Shown here: positions 24,567 through 33,582 of the stretch, in pieces | Layout of the letters: each line of letters starts with the position of its first letter | Position numbering within the stretch: the stretch's first letter is position 1 | From: GWE2-51-13 sp041736705 | GTDB taxonomy: Bacteria; Bacillota_I; Bacilli_A; Erysipelotrichales; Erysipelotrichaceae | Reading direction: 5' to 3' | Length of the DNA: 64,000 bases | Assembly (NCBI GenBank): GCA_041736705.1 | Contig: JBGSTC010000004.1 | Span: 124,001-188,000 of the forward strand | Made by a program: the position numbers and the translations under genes | The notes under the pieces: model-generated | Database searches by the model: none | What the model was told of the DNA's origin: nothing | The model's input: only the letters and a program-made list of their open reading frames with translations

Positions 24567-25415
24567 TTATACACACATGACTTCAAGACCGACTCCTGCT
24601 TCAATACTTGGTGTCGTATTCCATAATGCGAGTTTACAATGTTGGTCGGTGTCGTGACAAATATAGAATTTCTCGATGTTCACCGACTTAACATACTCAC
24701 ACGTTTTATCCAGTTGTGATTGAGGAACCTCGTCGATCCTAAGATGCGAACCGCCAAGATACGTATTTACTTTCGTAGCACCGGTAATCTTCTTTGCATA
24801 CTCCATGATGTTACAGATTCCATAATGTGCACACGCAGCGACGATACTTACTTCATCATTGTTTTTATGTAGATAGCATATTTGCGAATCTTCGTCGACA
24901 ACATCATCGATCCATTCGCTTCCAGATTTTTTCTTTGCCTTCTGAGGCACGACATGTTCGAAGTCGTTGGTCCTTTCCGTTATGCCCATGAACCACACGT
25001 TCTTCGTCAATTTCATTGGCTCCGGGCTGATTATGAGTTTGAAGTATTTTTCGATGAACTCACGGCTGACATCAAGCCCTGATGAATGATTTTTCTGGAA
25101 ATTGTATCGTATCGCGAAGATACCTTCTTCCGATACGATGAAAACCGGTCTTTTGGGCATGGCGTTGTCATTGAAATACTTTAGCAAGTACTTCAACCCC
25201 CCTGAATGATCACGATGACAATGGGATAAAATGACATAGTCCACCGTTCTAAGGTCGATATCCAAATCTTCGGCGTTTTTTATGAACTTGTCAGAGAAAC
25301 CAAAGTCGTAAAGAATTTTTATATCTTCATCCTCGATCCATGCTGAGAATCCATGCTCCGCATTCAAGTATTTGGTAAACAAGCTTGTGTTCTCCATGAG
25401 TAGTGTGACTTTCAT
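24567..25415 (-). CDS. metallo-beta-lactamase-fold hydrolase of PTS locus A
   Basis: 282 residues. Metal motif LSHCHRDHSGG at about 62-72, further His in CAHYGICN and a C-terminal YICHDTDQHC. It resembles the small MBL-fold family around the archaeal MJ0296/dihydropterin synthase-like proteins, which act on phosphate esters or lactones. It is transcribed from the same strand and follows the phosphotriesterase-like gene after a hairpin, so it is probably the last gene of PTS locus A. A lactonase or phosphodiesterase acting on the imported sugar is a reasonable guess. Confidence 0.72.
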   Translation of the reverse strand: MKVTLLMENTSLFTKYLNAEHGFSAWIEDEDIKILYDFGFSDKFIKNAEDLDIDLRTVDYVILSHCHRDHSGGLKYLLKYFNDNAMPKRPVFIVSEEGIFAIRYNFQKNHSSGLDVSREFIEKYFKLIISPEPMKLTKNVWFMGITERTNDFEHVVPQKAKKKSGSEWIDDVVDEDSQICYLHKNNDEVSIVAACAHYGICNIMEYAKKITGATKVNTYLGGSHLRIDEVPQSQLDKTCEYVKSVNIEKFYICHDTDQHCKLALWNTTPSIEAGVGLEVMCV

Positions 25416-25440
25416 TTCTTTCTCCTTTTAAAACAAATAG

Positions 25441-25472
25441 GAAAAGAAGCATGGTCGCCCATACTTCTTTTC
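25441..25472 (-). terminator. hairpin between the phosphotriesterase-like and MBL genes
   Basis: GAAAAGAAG and ATGG (25441-25454) pair with CCAT and CTTCTTTTC (25459-25472) around one mismatch. No clear T run follows, so it may only reduce read-through into the MBL gene. Confidence 0.5.
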
Positions 25473-25478
25473 TTGAGA

Positions 25479-26429
25479 TTAGTACGCCAAGAATTTCTTT
25501 GGATTTTCATAGAAAATGTTGTTGATGGTTTCATCATCGACACCATATTCTTTCATCAAGGATGGGAGATATTTCGGAATGTATTCAAACCCCGGTGCGC
25601 CGTTGTATGCTTTGAGATATGATGCCCTACCCCAGTCGCCACCGATCATGATTCGATTGCCATACCCCTTCTCACTCATCGCCTTGATAATGTCCATCGT
25701 TGCACTCACAGGATTGTATTTGACTCTTGCGACACAATCATACTGAACGAATACACCTTCACGCAATACCATTTCGTGATAAACAGGGTCGGCGTTCCGA
25801 TCGAGATGACCGATGCAGATTTTATCTGCTTGAACCCCTTCTTCTTTGAAGATCCTTACTTGCTCCAAGCCCATCGTCCCCATGTGAGTGTGCGTTTTGA
25901 TCGGAATTCCGGTCTTGACGGATACTCTTGCGACGACGCGAAGCAGTTTTTCTTCCAGTGGTGTGATGATATAGTAGCTTGTACCGGCTTTCACCAAGCC
26001 CGGTTTGACCCCTGAGTGTTTAACGATCGGTCCACAGAAGTCGTTGACTTCGATTCCTTTCTCAACTTCCGATACAATGATATCCACAAGTTGTTCGATC
26101 GAGTATTTATGGACGAAGTGTGTCTTGTCATAAAGTTTGCCTCGGTGAAATCCAGTGATTGCGATGATATTCGCATCGATGCCTTCATTGATGGCGATCA
26201 ATTCATTGATGCCTCTACCGACTCCTAGCGGTTGCATGTCGACCATCGTTTTACCACCTGCGTCGACAAAGCTTTGAAGTTCTTTTCTGGACTTCTCGAT
26301 GCTTTCAATCCCAAAGTCCTTATCTTCGATGACTTCCATACCACCGGATTTCCATAGATGGTCGTGGATATCCACAAATCCTAACTGCTCAGGAGAAATT
26401 TCTCCACGAAGTGTTTTGATCGTTTTCAT
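25479..26429 (-). CDS. phosphotriesterase-family hydrolase of PTS locus A
   Basis: 316 residues, amidohydrolase barrel. HxH in VDIHDHLW, likely carboxylated Lys in GLVKAGTSYY (about 142), His in PIKTHTHMG, His in CIGHLDRN, Asp in MIGGDWGRA. These are the binuclear-metal ligands of the phosphotriesterase/lactonase family. Unlike the yhf-linked Php, this one keeps the lysine bridge. It directly follows the PTS IIC gene (10 bases) and probably hydrolyses a lactone or phosphoester made from the imported sugar acid. Confidence 0.85.
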   Translation of the reverse strand: MKTIKTLRGEISPEQLGFVDIHDHLWKSGGMEVIEDKDFGIESIEKSRKELQSFVDAGGKTMVDMQPLGVGRGINELIAINEGIDANIIAITGFHRGKLYDKTHFVHKYSIEQLVDIIVSEVEKGIEVNDFCGPIVKHSGVKPGLVKAGTSYYIITPLEEKLLRVVARVSVKTGIPIKTHTHMGTMGLEQVRIFKEEGVQADKICIGHLDRNADPVYHEMVLREGVFVQYDCVARVKYNPVSATMDIIKAMSEKGYGNRIMIGGDWGRASYLKAYNGAPGFEYIPKYLPSLMKEYGVDDETINNIFYENPKKFLAY

Positions 26430-26439
26430 AACTCACCGA

Positions 26440-27729
26440 TTACGCTGCGAAGAACTGGAAGAACATTTTTAGGACACCGAAGACACCAAACCACAATGTA
26501 CTCCAATCCGAATGTCCCCAGATGGCGATTTGAACATTGGATACATAAGCCAACCCGGCCGATCCGCAAATAGTGACGATACCCATGATGAAGGTTGCAC
26601 CGATGACACCTTTCCAACCTCCCCATGAGTTCGCAAAGACACCTAAGGTGCTACCACCGAAGAACAAAGGAATGACGCTGGGAATGGCGATGATTGGAGA
26701 ACCTAAAGCGATAAGCAATCCAACTCCTGTGAATTGTCCTGCAACCGTTGTAATAAATCCGAGCAATGCCGCTTTAGGGGCATAGGACCAGAAGATCGGG
26801 CTATCGACCGCCGCGACCGCTCCCGGAACCAACTTATCGGAGAACCCTTTAAAGGCAGGCAGTAGTTCGTTAAGAAACATTCTTACTCCAGACAATAGGA
26901 CGAAGATACCAACGGCCATCGTCAATCCAAGATTCATCCCATAGAGCACATAGTTGGTCGCTCCGGAGTATTTCCCGACGATCGTGGGACCGGCGAACAC
27001 TGCGATTGCCAGATAGATTAATCCCATGATGATACTGTAAGAGATGACGGAGTCGCTGAACACCGATAACCAGCCTGGGAGATCAATGTTTTCAGCACTA
27101 TCTTCTTTTTTACCAAAAAGTCTGGCAAGTTGAGTTGTAATGATACCTGAGATGCACAAATTATGACCTAGGGTTAGTGGTGTGTCCCCTAAAAGCGGGT
27201 TCAAGAATTTGCGTAGAAGATACGGGAAGAACCACCAGTAGACAGCACAGACAATAACCGCTGTCGCGGTAAGCGCCATTCCGCTGAGTCCGGTTGTTGC
27301 ATAGATTAAGAAGGTTAGTGCGACCGTATCGACATATGCGACATGACCGGTAAGAAAAATCGTCTTAATCGGGGTGAACTTCGCGAGTAGTAAATTCACT
27401 AACCAAGCCGAGATCATGATCAATCCGATGTTTGCCAAGCTGTCCTTCTCAAGAACGGTCAATGCTTCGGCGGTCGCCGTCCACATGTCCGTGCCGACAC
27501 CCCGAATCCCGACGGACTCAGTGAAAATCTTGATGATGGCTTCAGAAGCAACCTTGAGTTGACCTGAACCTACGCTGAGAATCATCATACCGACAATCGT
27601 TTTAATTACAGAGACCAGTGTGGATTTCGCATCCATTTTGCGTAATAGACAACCGACTAAAACGATGATCCCCATAAAGTATGCCGGGGTTTTGAAAATT
27701 TGATTGATAAAGAAATCCAATACTTGCAT
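26440..27729 (-). CDS. UlaA/SgaT-family PTS permease IIC (locus A)
   Basis: 429 residues with about eleven membrane segments and the UlaA-family signatures AFKGFSDKLVPGAVAAVDSP and an N-terminal FFINQIFKTPAYFMGI. UlaA-type IIC proteins carry L-ascorbate and related acidic sugars across the membrane while IIB phosphorylates them. The matching IIB gene lies 12 bases upstream. Ascorbate-specific enzymes (UlaD, E, F, G) are absent from the locus, so the sugar is probably not ascorbate. Ribosome site GGGAGG. Confidence 0.88.
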   Translation of the reverse strand: MQVLDFFINQIFKTPAYFMGIIVLVGCLLRKMDAKSTLVSVIKTIVGMMILSVGSGQLKVASEAIIKIFTESVGIRGVGTDMWTATAEALTVLEKDSLANIGLIMISAWLVNLLLAKFTPIKTIFLTGHVAYVDTVALTFLIYATTGLSGMALTATAVIVCAVYWWFFPYLLRKFLNPLLGDTPLTLGHNLCISGIITTQLARLFGKKEDSAENIDLPGWLSVFSDSVISYSIIMGLIYLAIAVFAGPTIVGKYSGATNYVLYGMNLGLTMAVGIFVLLSGVRMFLNELLPAFKGFSDKLVPGAVAAVDSPIFWSYAPKAALLGFITTVAGQFTGVGLLIALGSPIIAIPSVIPLFFGGSTLGVFANSWGGWKGVIGATFIMGIVTICGSAGLAYVSNVQIAIWGHSDWSTLWFGVFGVLKMFFQFFAA

Positions 27730-27741
27730 ATATGCCTCCCT

Positions 27742-28035
27742 TTATTTCTTGTTAATGTAGTTATTTGTAAGAACTTCCAACGAACCAAGATCAAAATAGT
27801 TAATTACAGGAATGACGTGAATGTTCGTTCCTTCGACCGACATCATCACTTGCGGCGCCAACGCGCTACTTGTGTATATCGCATCTAATTTTTCACCCTT
27901 TAGTCCAGATATATCGAATACCGTCACCTGGGCGTTAACCCCCATTTTGCTGTAGACGGTTTCGAGATTCATCTTAAGCATCAAACTACTTCCCGCACCG
28001 AAAGTGCAGCATACTCCGATTTTAAGTTTTTCCAT
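27742..28035 (-). CDS. PTS IIB component, ascorbate type (locus A)
   Basis: 97 residues with a phospho-Cys motif KIGVCCTFGAGSSLMLKMN, either Cys 9 or Cys 10 being the acceptor. Typical lactose/ascorbate IIB fold. Start at 28035 follows AAAGGGAGA; a start five codons earlier is less well placed. It passes phosphate from a IIA to the sugar bound by the adjacent IIC. No free IIA gene is in this locus; the activator upstream carries a IIA-like domain. Confidence 0.88.
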   Translation of the reverse strand: MEKLKIGVCCTFGAGSSLMLKMNLETVYSKMGVNAQVTVFDISGLKGEKLDAIYTSSALAPQVMMSVEGTNIHVIPVINYFDLGSLEVLTNNYINKK

Positions 28036-28062
28036 ATTTCTCCCTTTCATTGAAGAATGAGT

Positions 28063-28662
28063 CTATAGTGTTAGGTCGACACCTCCCATGAGGAGAGCGT
28101 GGACATAGCTTTCGCTTAAGTCCTCCACAAACTCCGTTGTTTCATAACAATCTGCGAGTGTTTGGCCAACACATATCAATCCATGGTTCTGAATGAGAAC
28201 CGCGTTTTTCGAAGACAAATGTTTGATGATCTGTTCGTTTAGTCCAGGACTGTCCGGAAAATCGAAGGGTACGATATCTACAGACCCCTTACAGTGGAAT
28301 TTCATCCCGACCGTGATATAGGGTATGCCTTTGTTAACAAGGGCGAGGGATGTCGCATAGGTGGAATGTGTATGAATGATTGCTTTGACATCCTTTCTGG
28401 CTTGATAAATCGCCAAGTGGAATGAACTGTCTCTTGAAGCCGGTGAGGGCTTTGACACGAATGTTCCATCGATGTTCATAATATTAACCTGCTCCACTGA
28501 GAGTTCGTCATAGTCGAGCTTACTTGGACTGATAGCGATTGTATTTTCGTCGATCAACAGCGACATGCTTCCCTTGTTGCATCCTTCACTCACAAGTTGA
28601 TTTCGCTTCAATTTCCGGGCTGTTTGGATGAATGATAGGATTTGTTGGTTCTGTATCATCAT
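28063..28662 (-). CDS. class II aldolase/adducin-family protein (locus A)
   Basis: 199 residues. Zn-binding motif IHTHSTYATSLAL with two His, a third His in LIQNHGLICVG, and a phosphate/substrate loop GSMSLLIDENTIAISPS. The family contains L-fuculose- and rhamnulose-phosphate aldolases and ribulose-5-P epimerases; a Zn-dependent aldol cleavage of a sugar phosphate is likely. Starts within the regulator stop codon (TGATG), so it is coupled. Follows the expected logic of PTS uptake and then C-C cleavage. Confidence 0.85.
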   Translation of the reverse strand: MMIQNQQILSFIQTARKLKRNQLVSEGCNKGSMSLLIDENTIAISPSKLDYDELSVEQVNIMNIDGTFVSKPSPASRDSSFHLAIYQARKDVKAIIHTHSTYATSLALVNKGIPYITVGMKFHCKGSVDIVPFDFPDSPGLNEQIIKHLSSKNAVLIQNHGLICVGQTLADCYETTEFVEDLSESYVHALLMGGVDLTL

Positions 28663-30761
28663 CAGTTTCCTTTCGTAGAAATAAGATTCATTATTTCACT
28701 CGTGCATCCCGCATTCCTGATCAATTGAATGTTCTCCGGTTCATTAAGCAATTTTGCCAAATCAGATAAAGCAACCATATGTGAACTGTTGTCGATCGCC
28801 GAGAGAGCGAATACCAGATCGACCGGATCGTTTTCAGGATGTCCGAAGACAACCGGTTCGCTTAAGCGAAGCAAACTGATTCCGATGCATTTCACGCCGT
28901 CTGAAGACCTGGAGTGTGGAAGGGCGATTCCCTTCCCGATGACGATATACGCACCGATCGACTTCACGACACTCACCATACTATCAATGTATCTTTCTTC
29001 AATACAATCATTGATCAACAACAGATTACCTGCCCTTCGTACTGCGTCTTCCCAGTTTTTGGCATGAAAATCGAGTTCGATTAATCCTTCATTCATTACA
29101 TCTCGCAGCATTGGCAGACTTTTCCTTTCCAAGTTCACGTTTCGTATCAATGTAAATTCACTATTCAGATCCGAGATCAACATCTCGCGGTTCTTCACTT
29201 CACAATTCTTTTCGATAATGTCCATTAACTTCCTCAAATCGATTAAGTCATCATATTTATGATCGAAGAATTTGTCGAGTATACGGATGTCTTTTGTGGT
29301 AATCAAGGGGGTGACCTTGATTACCTCGATGTTTTTTGTTGGTAGGTCAATCGTCGTAACAATATAGTCAACACTGCTTCTAGACAAGGCGGCATTCATT
29401 TCGTGAAGCGCCACGGTACCAACGATTTTCATTTCATAGATGTTGGCAAGCTTCGAGGACAAAATATTACTGGTTCCGATTCCCGAATTACAGACGATCA
29501 GGACTTGTGGACGTCTAAATCTCCCTAAAGTTTCTTTCATACACGCCGATGCGAAGTGAATCGTTATATATCCGATTTCATCTTCCGACATTTCAAGTTC
29601 GGACATACTGTCGATCAGTTGGAAATTCTGCCTAACTGAATCGAAGATTTCTCGATAATTCTTCTTGATATCTTCCAATAATGGATTTACTTGCTTAAGC
29701 GAATTTCTCATACGATAGATTGCAGGTCGTACGTGATAAATCAAATCGTTATAAAGTTTAATGTTCTTCGAGAAGTCTCGCCCCAGATCAAACCCCACTT
29801 TATTTATGAGATTACAGACGATCATTTGGATTTCCGCATAATTCTTCAAATCGTTGGATGAATCTGAATTTACATTCGTACTCCCCAAGAGTTGAATCGT
29901 CAGGTATCCGATTTCATCTTTACTCAACACAAGATTGAAATGCGTCTCGAGTTCCTTGGTTAACTTGAACACTTCAGCGAACTCCTTTAATACATATAGA
30001 CTCTCAAGTTTCAGTGAATCCAGTACGATCGTTCGTTTCTGTTGAACCCTAAGCAAACAGAGTTCGATGCTCGACATAAATCCAAAGAATGAGATGTCAG
30101 ATAGTTTCTTCTCCAACTGATTCTCTAGACTATAAACGAGTTCGAGAATATACTGGATTGCTTCGTAACTTCTCAATTTGTAAAACTTATTACTAATCGA
30201 TCCTCGATAGTACTTCTCGATATCATAAATGATGTTGATGTCGGAATTGTTGATATGTCGACTTAACATATAGGTCCGTAACGAGCCTTCATCTCCCTGC
30301 ATTTTCACACCGTATCTTGAATTCGAGATAATCTGCAGCCCTGCCTTCTCAACTTCGTTTCTCAGTGTATTCAGGTCATTGATCGTCGTTCCTTTACTCA
30401 CTTGTAGTCTCTCGGCAAGATCATAAACTTTGATGAACCCCGGTTGACTTATTAGTATTTTGAGAAGCAGTTCGATTCTTTCATTGTTGTTGATAATGAT
30501 TGAACCAATTCCTCGATCGTCGATAATGTTTCTCAAACGAAGTCTGTCATCAGCGGAATAGTCGATCGATACTCCGTGTTTCCGGATTCGCGTTAAACAA
30601 GGCAACCCGTTACTTAACAGAAAATAGTCTATTTCATCTAAATCTGTCTGAATCGTACGAACACTGATTCCAAAACTCTCAGATAAGTTTCCAAGGAGGA
30701 TTGGCGTATCGGCACTTTGTAACCGATTAAGTATTTTTATACAACGTTGGTTAATGAGCAC
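28662..30761 (-). CDS. PRD-domain transcriptional activator with IIB and IIA domains (locus A)
   Basis: 699 residues, MtlR/LicR-like. Two N-terminal helix-turn-helix units (about 1-65 and 85-130), PRD1 about 185-290 and PRD2 about 300-405, a IIB-like domain with Cys in VLIVCNSGIGTSN (about 420), and a C-terminal IIA domain with active His in GIALPHSRSSDG (about 610). Phosphorylation of the PRDs, IIB and IIA by PTS proteins sets activity. It heads the locus and presumably activates it. Since no separate IIA gene exists here, its IIA domain may also feed IIB. Start is GTG after AAAGGTAG. Confidence 0.88.
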   Translation of the reverse strand: MLINQRCIKILNRLQSADTPILLGNLSESFGISVRTIQTDLDEIDYFLLSNGLPCLTRIRKHGVSIDYSADDRLRLRNIIDDRGIGSIIINNNERIELLLKILISQPGFIKVYDLAERLQVSKGTTINDLNTLRNEVEKAGLQIISNSRYGVKMQGDEGSLRTYMLSRHINNSDINIIYDIEKYYRGSISNKFYKLRSYEAIQYILELVYSLENQLEKKLSDISFFGFMSSIELCLLRVQQKRTIVLDSLKLESLYVLKEFAEVFKLTKELETHFNLVLSKDEIGYLTIQLLGSTNVNSDSSNDLKNYAEIQMIVCNLINKVGFDLGRDFSKNIKLYNDLIYHVRPAIYRMRNSLKQVNPLLEDIKKNYREIFDSVRQNFQLIDSMSELEMSEDEIGYITIHFASACMKETLGRFRRPQVLIVCNSGIGTSNILSSKLANIYEMKIVGTVALHEMNAALSRSSVDYIVTTIDLPTKNIEVIKVTPLITTKDIRILDKFFDHKYDDLIDLRKLMDIIEKNCEVKNREMLISDLNSEFTLIRNVNLERKSLPMLRDVMNEGLIELDFHAKNWEDAVRRAGNLLLINDCIEERYIDSMVSVVKSIGAYIVIGKGIALPHSRSSDGVKCIGISLLRLSEPVVFGHPENDPVDLVFALSAIDNSSHMVALSDLAKLLNEPENIQLIRNAGCTSEIMNLISTKGN

Positions 30762-31062
30762 TTTTTTCTACCTTTCCATGACTTCATCATAAGTGAAGCT
30801 CATGCGATAAAGAAGTTCAAATCTCTTCATATTGGTTCATGAAGTAAACGATGTCGCGAATAAATGTGAAATTTTCATCCGATAATGTGCAATAATCATC
30901 TTTTTCATTATAGATTACCTGCTCGTTTAATTCTTTAGTTATCGAACTAACTGTATGTAATCATTCGTGAAGAATACAAAAAAGTGTCCGAATCGGCACA
31001 CTTTCGTAACATTCATTTCCTATACTGTGTCTGTAACCCGAACAGGGAACAAGGAGACTCAC
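30762..31062. other. 300-bp divergent intergenic region
   Basis: Separates the locus A activator from the 31063 secreted-protein gene. It holds their promoters and, at 30981-31004, a hairpin (AAAGTGT-CCG / CGG-ACACTTT with one bulge) followed on the minus strand by a run of seven T, a good terminator for minus-strand transcription. A TATACT lies at about 31021 for the plus-strand gene. No gene seen. Confidence 0.5.
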
Positions 31063-31524
31063 ATGAAAAAAGCAGGAATTGTGCTTGGCGTCATCACAGC
31101 CGCACTGATCTTGACGATGATTACGTCCAGTGTCTATGCGGCATTCCAACCTAAACGAGGGATCGAACTGGCGGCCGACGTCCTCGGCGTCACGGTCGAT
31201 GAATTGATCGAGCAGAGAGATGAAACCGACAAGACGATCCATGAAATCGTCGTTGAAGCCGGGAAACTGGATGAGCTGACACAAGCTCGTTTGGACCAGA
31301 TGAAGTTGGTCCTCGTCGACAAAGTCGCCAACGGCGACCTCACCCAGGCGGAAGCCGATGAATGGTATGCGGAGATGGTCGAGCGGTTGGAATACAATCT
31401 CGCCAACGGCATCACCGGAGCAGGACGCGGCGGAATGATGGGCGGACTTGGGGATTGCACAGCCGACGGTAGCGGTTCGCAGAATCGTGGCGGAAACAAC
31501 CGTCAATCCAATCGGAATCGATAA
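31063..31524 (+). CDS. secreted DUF2680-like protein
   Basis: 153 residues. Signal peptide MKKAGIVLGVITAALILTM with cleavage near VYA (about 25). The following 75 residues (IELAADVLGVTVDELIEQR, then GDLTQAEADEWYAEMVER) match the style of DUF2680/YckD proteins, which carry a small helical repeat with an AADxLGxxxxEL pattern. The C-terminus is Gly/Asn/Arg-rich and probably disordered. Start supported by AAGGAG; a terminator follows the stop. Role unknown. Confidence 0.75.
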   Translation: MKKAGIVLGVITAALILTMITSSVYAAFQPKRGIELAADVLGVTVDELIEQRDETDKTIHEIVVEAGKLDELTQARLDQMKLVLVDKVANGDLTQAEADEWYAEMVERLEYNLANGITGAGRGGMMGGLGDCTADGSGSQNRGGNNRQSNRNR

Positions 31525-31530
31525 GAAAAC

Positions 31531-31562
31531 AGGAAGCATCGAGAAATCGTTGCTTCCTTTTT
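31531..31562 (+). terminator. terminator of the DUF2680-like gene
   Basis: AGGAAGCA (31531-31538) pairs with TGCTTCCT (31551-31558), followed by TTTTT. Confidence 0.8.
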
Positions 31563-31605
31563 AGTTTGAACGTCGACTAAACTATTCTTTACTCATTCCG
31601 AAGTA

Positions 31606-32658
31606 CTAGTTTTCACCGAGCCCGGTACCATCATCCGTATCTTCGTTATATGAAGCATAATACGTCGTCGCTCCGATCGTATAAACATAGATTCTGTTCT
31701 TAGCGTTTACTACGGCATTCGGAGCACTGACAATCCAATACAGCCTAACGCTTTCGCCAGGTGCTAATTTCTTGAATTGATCTAGACTTCCGACTGCGGT
31801 AAATACTTGATTCTCATTTAAATTGATTTCAAGGTCCGCAACTCCTCCAGCATCCGGCCAATACGTAATATAGATGCCTTGTGTTAAGCCACTTGTCGGG
31901 CTAAACATTCCACTAGTGATTACGGTTGTCCCCGTATTTTTAATCGTGAAATCGAAGACTTCATATATCTCCTCTTTGATATCGGGTAAGCGAGAGGCTG
32001 TATTCGTTTCATTTATCGCTTCAAGAGTTTCCTTCTTAAAGAGATCATTGATCTGAACATCGATTGAATACAATACGTCGTCATCATAAAAATCATTGGC
32101 AACATGAACTTTTCGAAGCCTAGACGCTTTGTCGAGTAACCAAACTTCACTAGGTTCAATGAAGTAGCGCATTTTTAGTTTCGTTTCATTTCCGTATATG
32201 TCTTTGGCATAAATTTCGAACATGCGCTCTCCAGCAACACTCGTATCAATTTCGCCAATGTTAACGGATGACTCATCTATCCCGGAATCATCATGAAGCG
32301 TGTATTCAACTTTGGAGTCGTACGTTTTTCCCAAAAGAATTCTCGGATTTGACTCTCCGGATACTCCAGGACCTTGTGTGTCGACAACCTCGAAGGTGTA
32401 GAGGAAACTCTGTTTCTTACCGTCTTTCTCCACTGTAAACGAATACTCGAATGTTTGAACGGAATACTTTTCAATGACACCGTCTGTGTTCGTCAACGTC
32501 CATCCTTCACCAACCGTGATTAGGTCGTCGAAAGTATACGTGTTCCCCATTTCAAGTGTCGACAATTTCTGCACTAACGGTACGATCGGATCCTTCTTTT
32601 CACCACACCCGGTAAAAATCAAGCTGAGCAAAATAAGCAATAGCAGTGTTCTCTTCAT
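31606..32658 (-). CDS. lipoprotein with Ig-like and DUF4352-like domains
   Basis: 350 residues. Signal peptide MKRTLLLLILLSLIFTGC with Cys 18. Residues about 25-100 and 105-180 look like two bacterial Ig/DUF5011-type beta domains (FTVEKDGKKQSFLYTFEV; FEIYAKDIYGNETKLKM). The C-terminal part at about 225-345 has a DUF4352-like pattern (FDFTIKNTGTTVITSG; LAPGESVRLYWIV). Probably a surface binding protein. AAAAGGGG precedes the start. It has a promoter about 150 bases upstream and no operon partner. Confidence 0.72.
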   Translation of the reverse strand: MKRTLLLLILLSLIFTGCGEKKDPIVPLVQKLSTLEMGNTYTFDDLITVGEGWTLTNTDGVIEKYSVQTFEYSFTVEKDGKKQSFLYTFEVVDTQGPGVSGESNPRILLGKTYDSKVEYTLHDDSGIDESSVNIGEIDTSVAGERMFEIYAKDIYGNETKLKMRYFIEPSEVWLLDKASRLRKVHVANDFYDDDVLYSIDVQINDLFKKETLEAINETNTASRLPDIKEEIYEVFDFTIKNTGTTVITSGMFSPTSGLTQGIYITYWPDAGGVADLEINLNENQVFTAVGSLDQFKKLAPGESVRLYWIVSAPNAVVNAKNRIYVYTIGATTYYASYNEDTDDGTGLGEN

Positions 32659-33067
32659 CGCTTTTCCCCTTTTTACAGATACAATCATGTTTATGATTTA
32701 GTTCGATAAACCCCTTCAGAATCGACATTCATGCTGTTTCTTGGAAGATCTACCCAACCCTATCTGAACGAAATTATTAGTCCTGAATTTAAACCGTTAC
32801 GTCTACTATATAAGAGAATTCCATCGGGTGTCAACGTATTTCAAACTTACCCTTTCACTTATTCACAATAGAGTGTTTCCTAGGACACTAAACACTACGA
32901 AAGCCGTAAAATAAGTTCAATATGGTAATAGCTTCAAGCGTATTCAGAGTTCACTCGCGTCGATTCTTCCCTTCGATCAAACCAAAAAGAGAAACAACGA
33001 AATGTGTTAATCACTTATTTTCCATCTTCAAATATTGAGGATCCGATAATCGAACGCTTTGGTGGCT
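32659..33067. other. 409-bp intergenic region
   Basis: No gene seen on either strand. It contains the leader and promoter of the lipoprotein gene (32807-32834). The upper part, about 32840-33067, is AT-rich with no clear hairpin or repeat and lies downstream of the PIN gene. Confidence 0.5.
32807..32834 (-). promoter_or_regulatory. promoter of the 31606-32658 lipoprotein gene
   Basis: Minus strand TTGACA (32829-32834), 16-base spacer, TATATA (32807-32812). Predicted leader of about 140 bases before the lipoprotein start. Confidence 0.6.
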
Positions 33068-33580
33068 CTACATTGACTGTTTCTTCAACCCTTGAAGTCT
33101 TGATGCGATTTCACTTTTTGGCAATCGGATTTTATTGCCATTGTGCTTATCCAGTTCATGTAAGCAATCTGAATATCTCTCTTGAGTAATATGGTTCCCC
33201 GTGTAGAGTTGGTCCAGAATCCCAAGAGTTCCCAAGACGTCTACGCATTCGATTATCGCAGCCTTCCTCAAAGCCCCGTCGCCTGTAAGCAAAACGATTT
33301 TTCTTGTTTTCGCGATCGCCAATGCGATGCGGTCATATGTCGACAGCTTACGATACATTTGCCCATAACTACCTGCGAGATTAAACTCCTCGATGGTTAG
33401 TTCTGCGCTCATCAAACCGTATTCCATCAATTCTTTTCCAAGCCCGCTTGGGGACATCAATTCATCTTCGATGGCATCTATGTTCATTATGTAGGTGTAG
33501 GGCAACTTGAATGGCAATTCGGTACTCCCGATGACAGAGAAGTCTATCCAAACACTCGAATCGCTGCTTATATAATCCAT
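33068..33580 (-). CDS. PIN-domain protein, putative toxin partner
   Basis: 170 residues of PIN-like fold. Likely acidic site residues are in SSVWIDFSV (Asp about 13), ELTIEEFNLAG (Glu) and LSTYDRIALAIA plus LLTGDGALRKAA near 100. PIN domains are Mg-dependent RNases common in toxin-antitoxin pairs. It starts just after the XRE-ImmA gene, whose stop lies within the GAGGAATAG ribosome site, so the two are co-expressed. XRE-peptidase plus PIN pairs are known from mobile elements and TA-like loci. The function here is inferred. Confidence 0.7.
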   Translation of the reverse strand: MDYISSDSSVWIDFSVIGSTELPFKLPYTYIMNIDAIEDELMSPSGLGKELMEYGLMSAELTIEEFNLAGSYGQMYRKLSTYDRIALAIAKTRKIVLLTGDGALRKAAIIECVDVLGTLGILDQLYTGNHITQERYSDCLHELDKHNGNKIRLPKSEIASRLQGLKKQSM

Positions 33581-33582
33581 TT

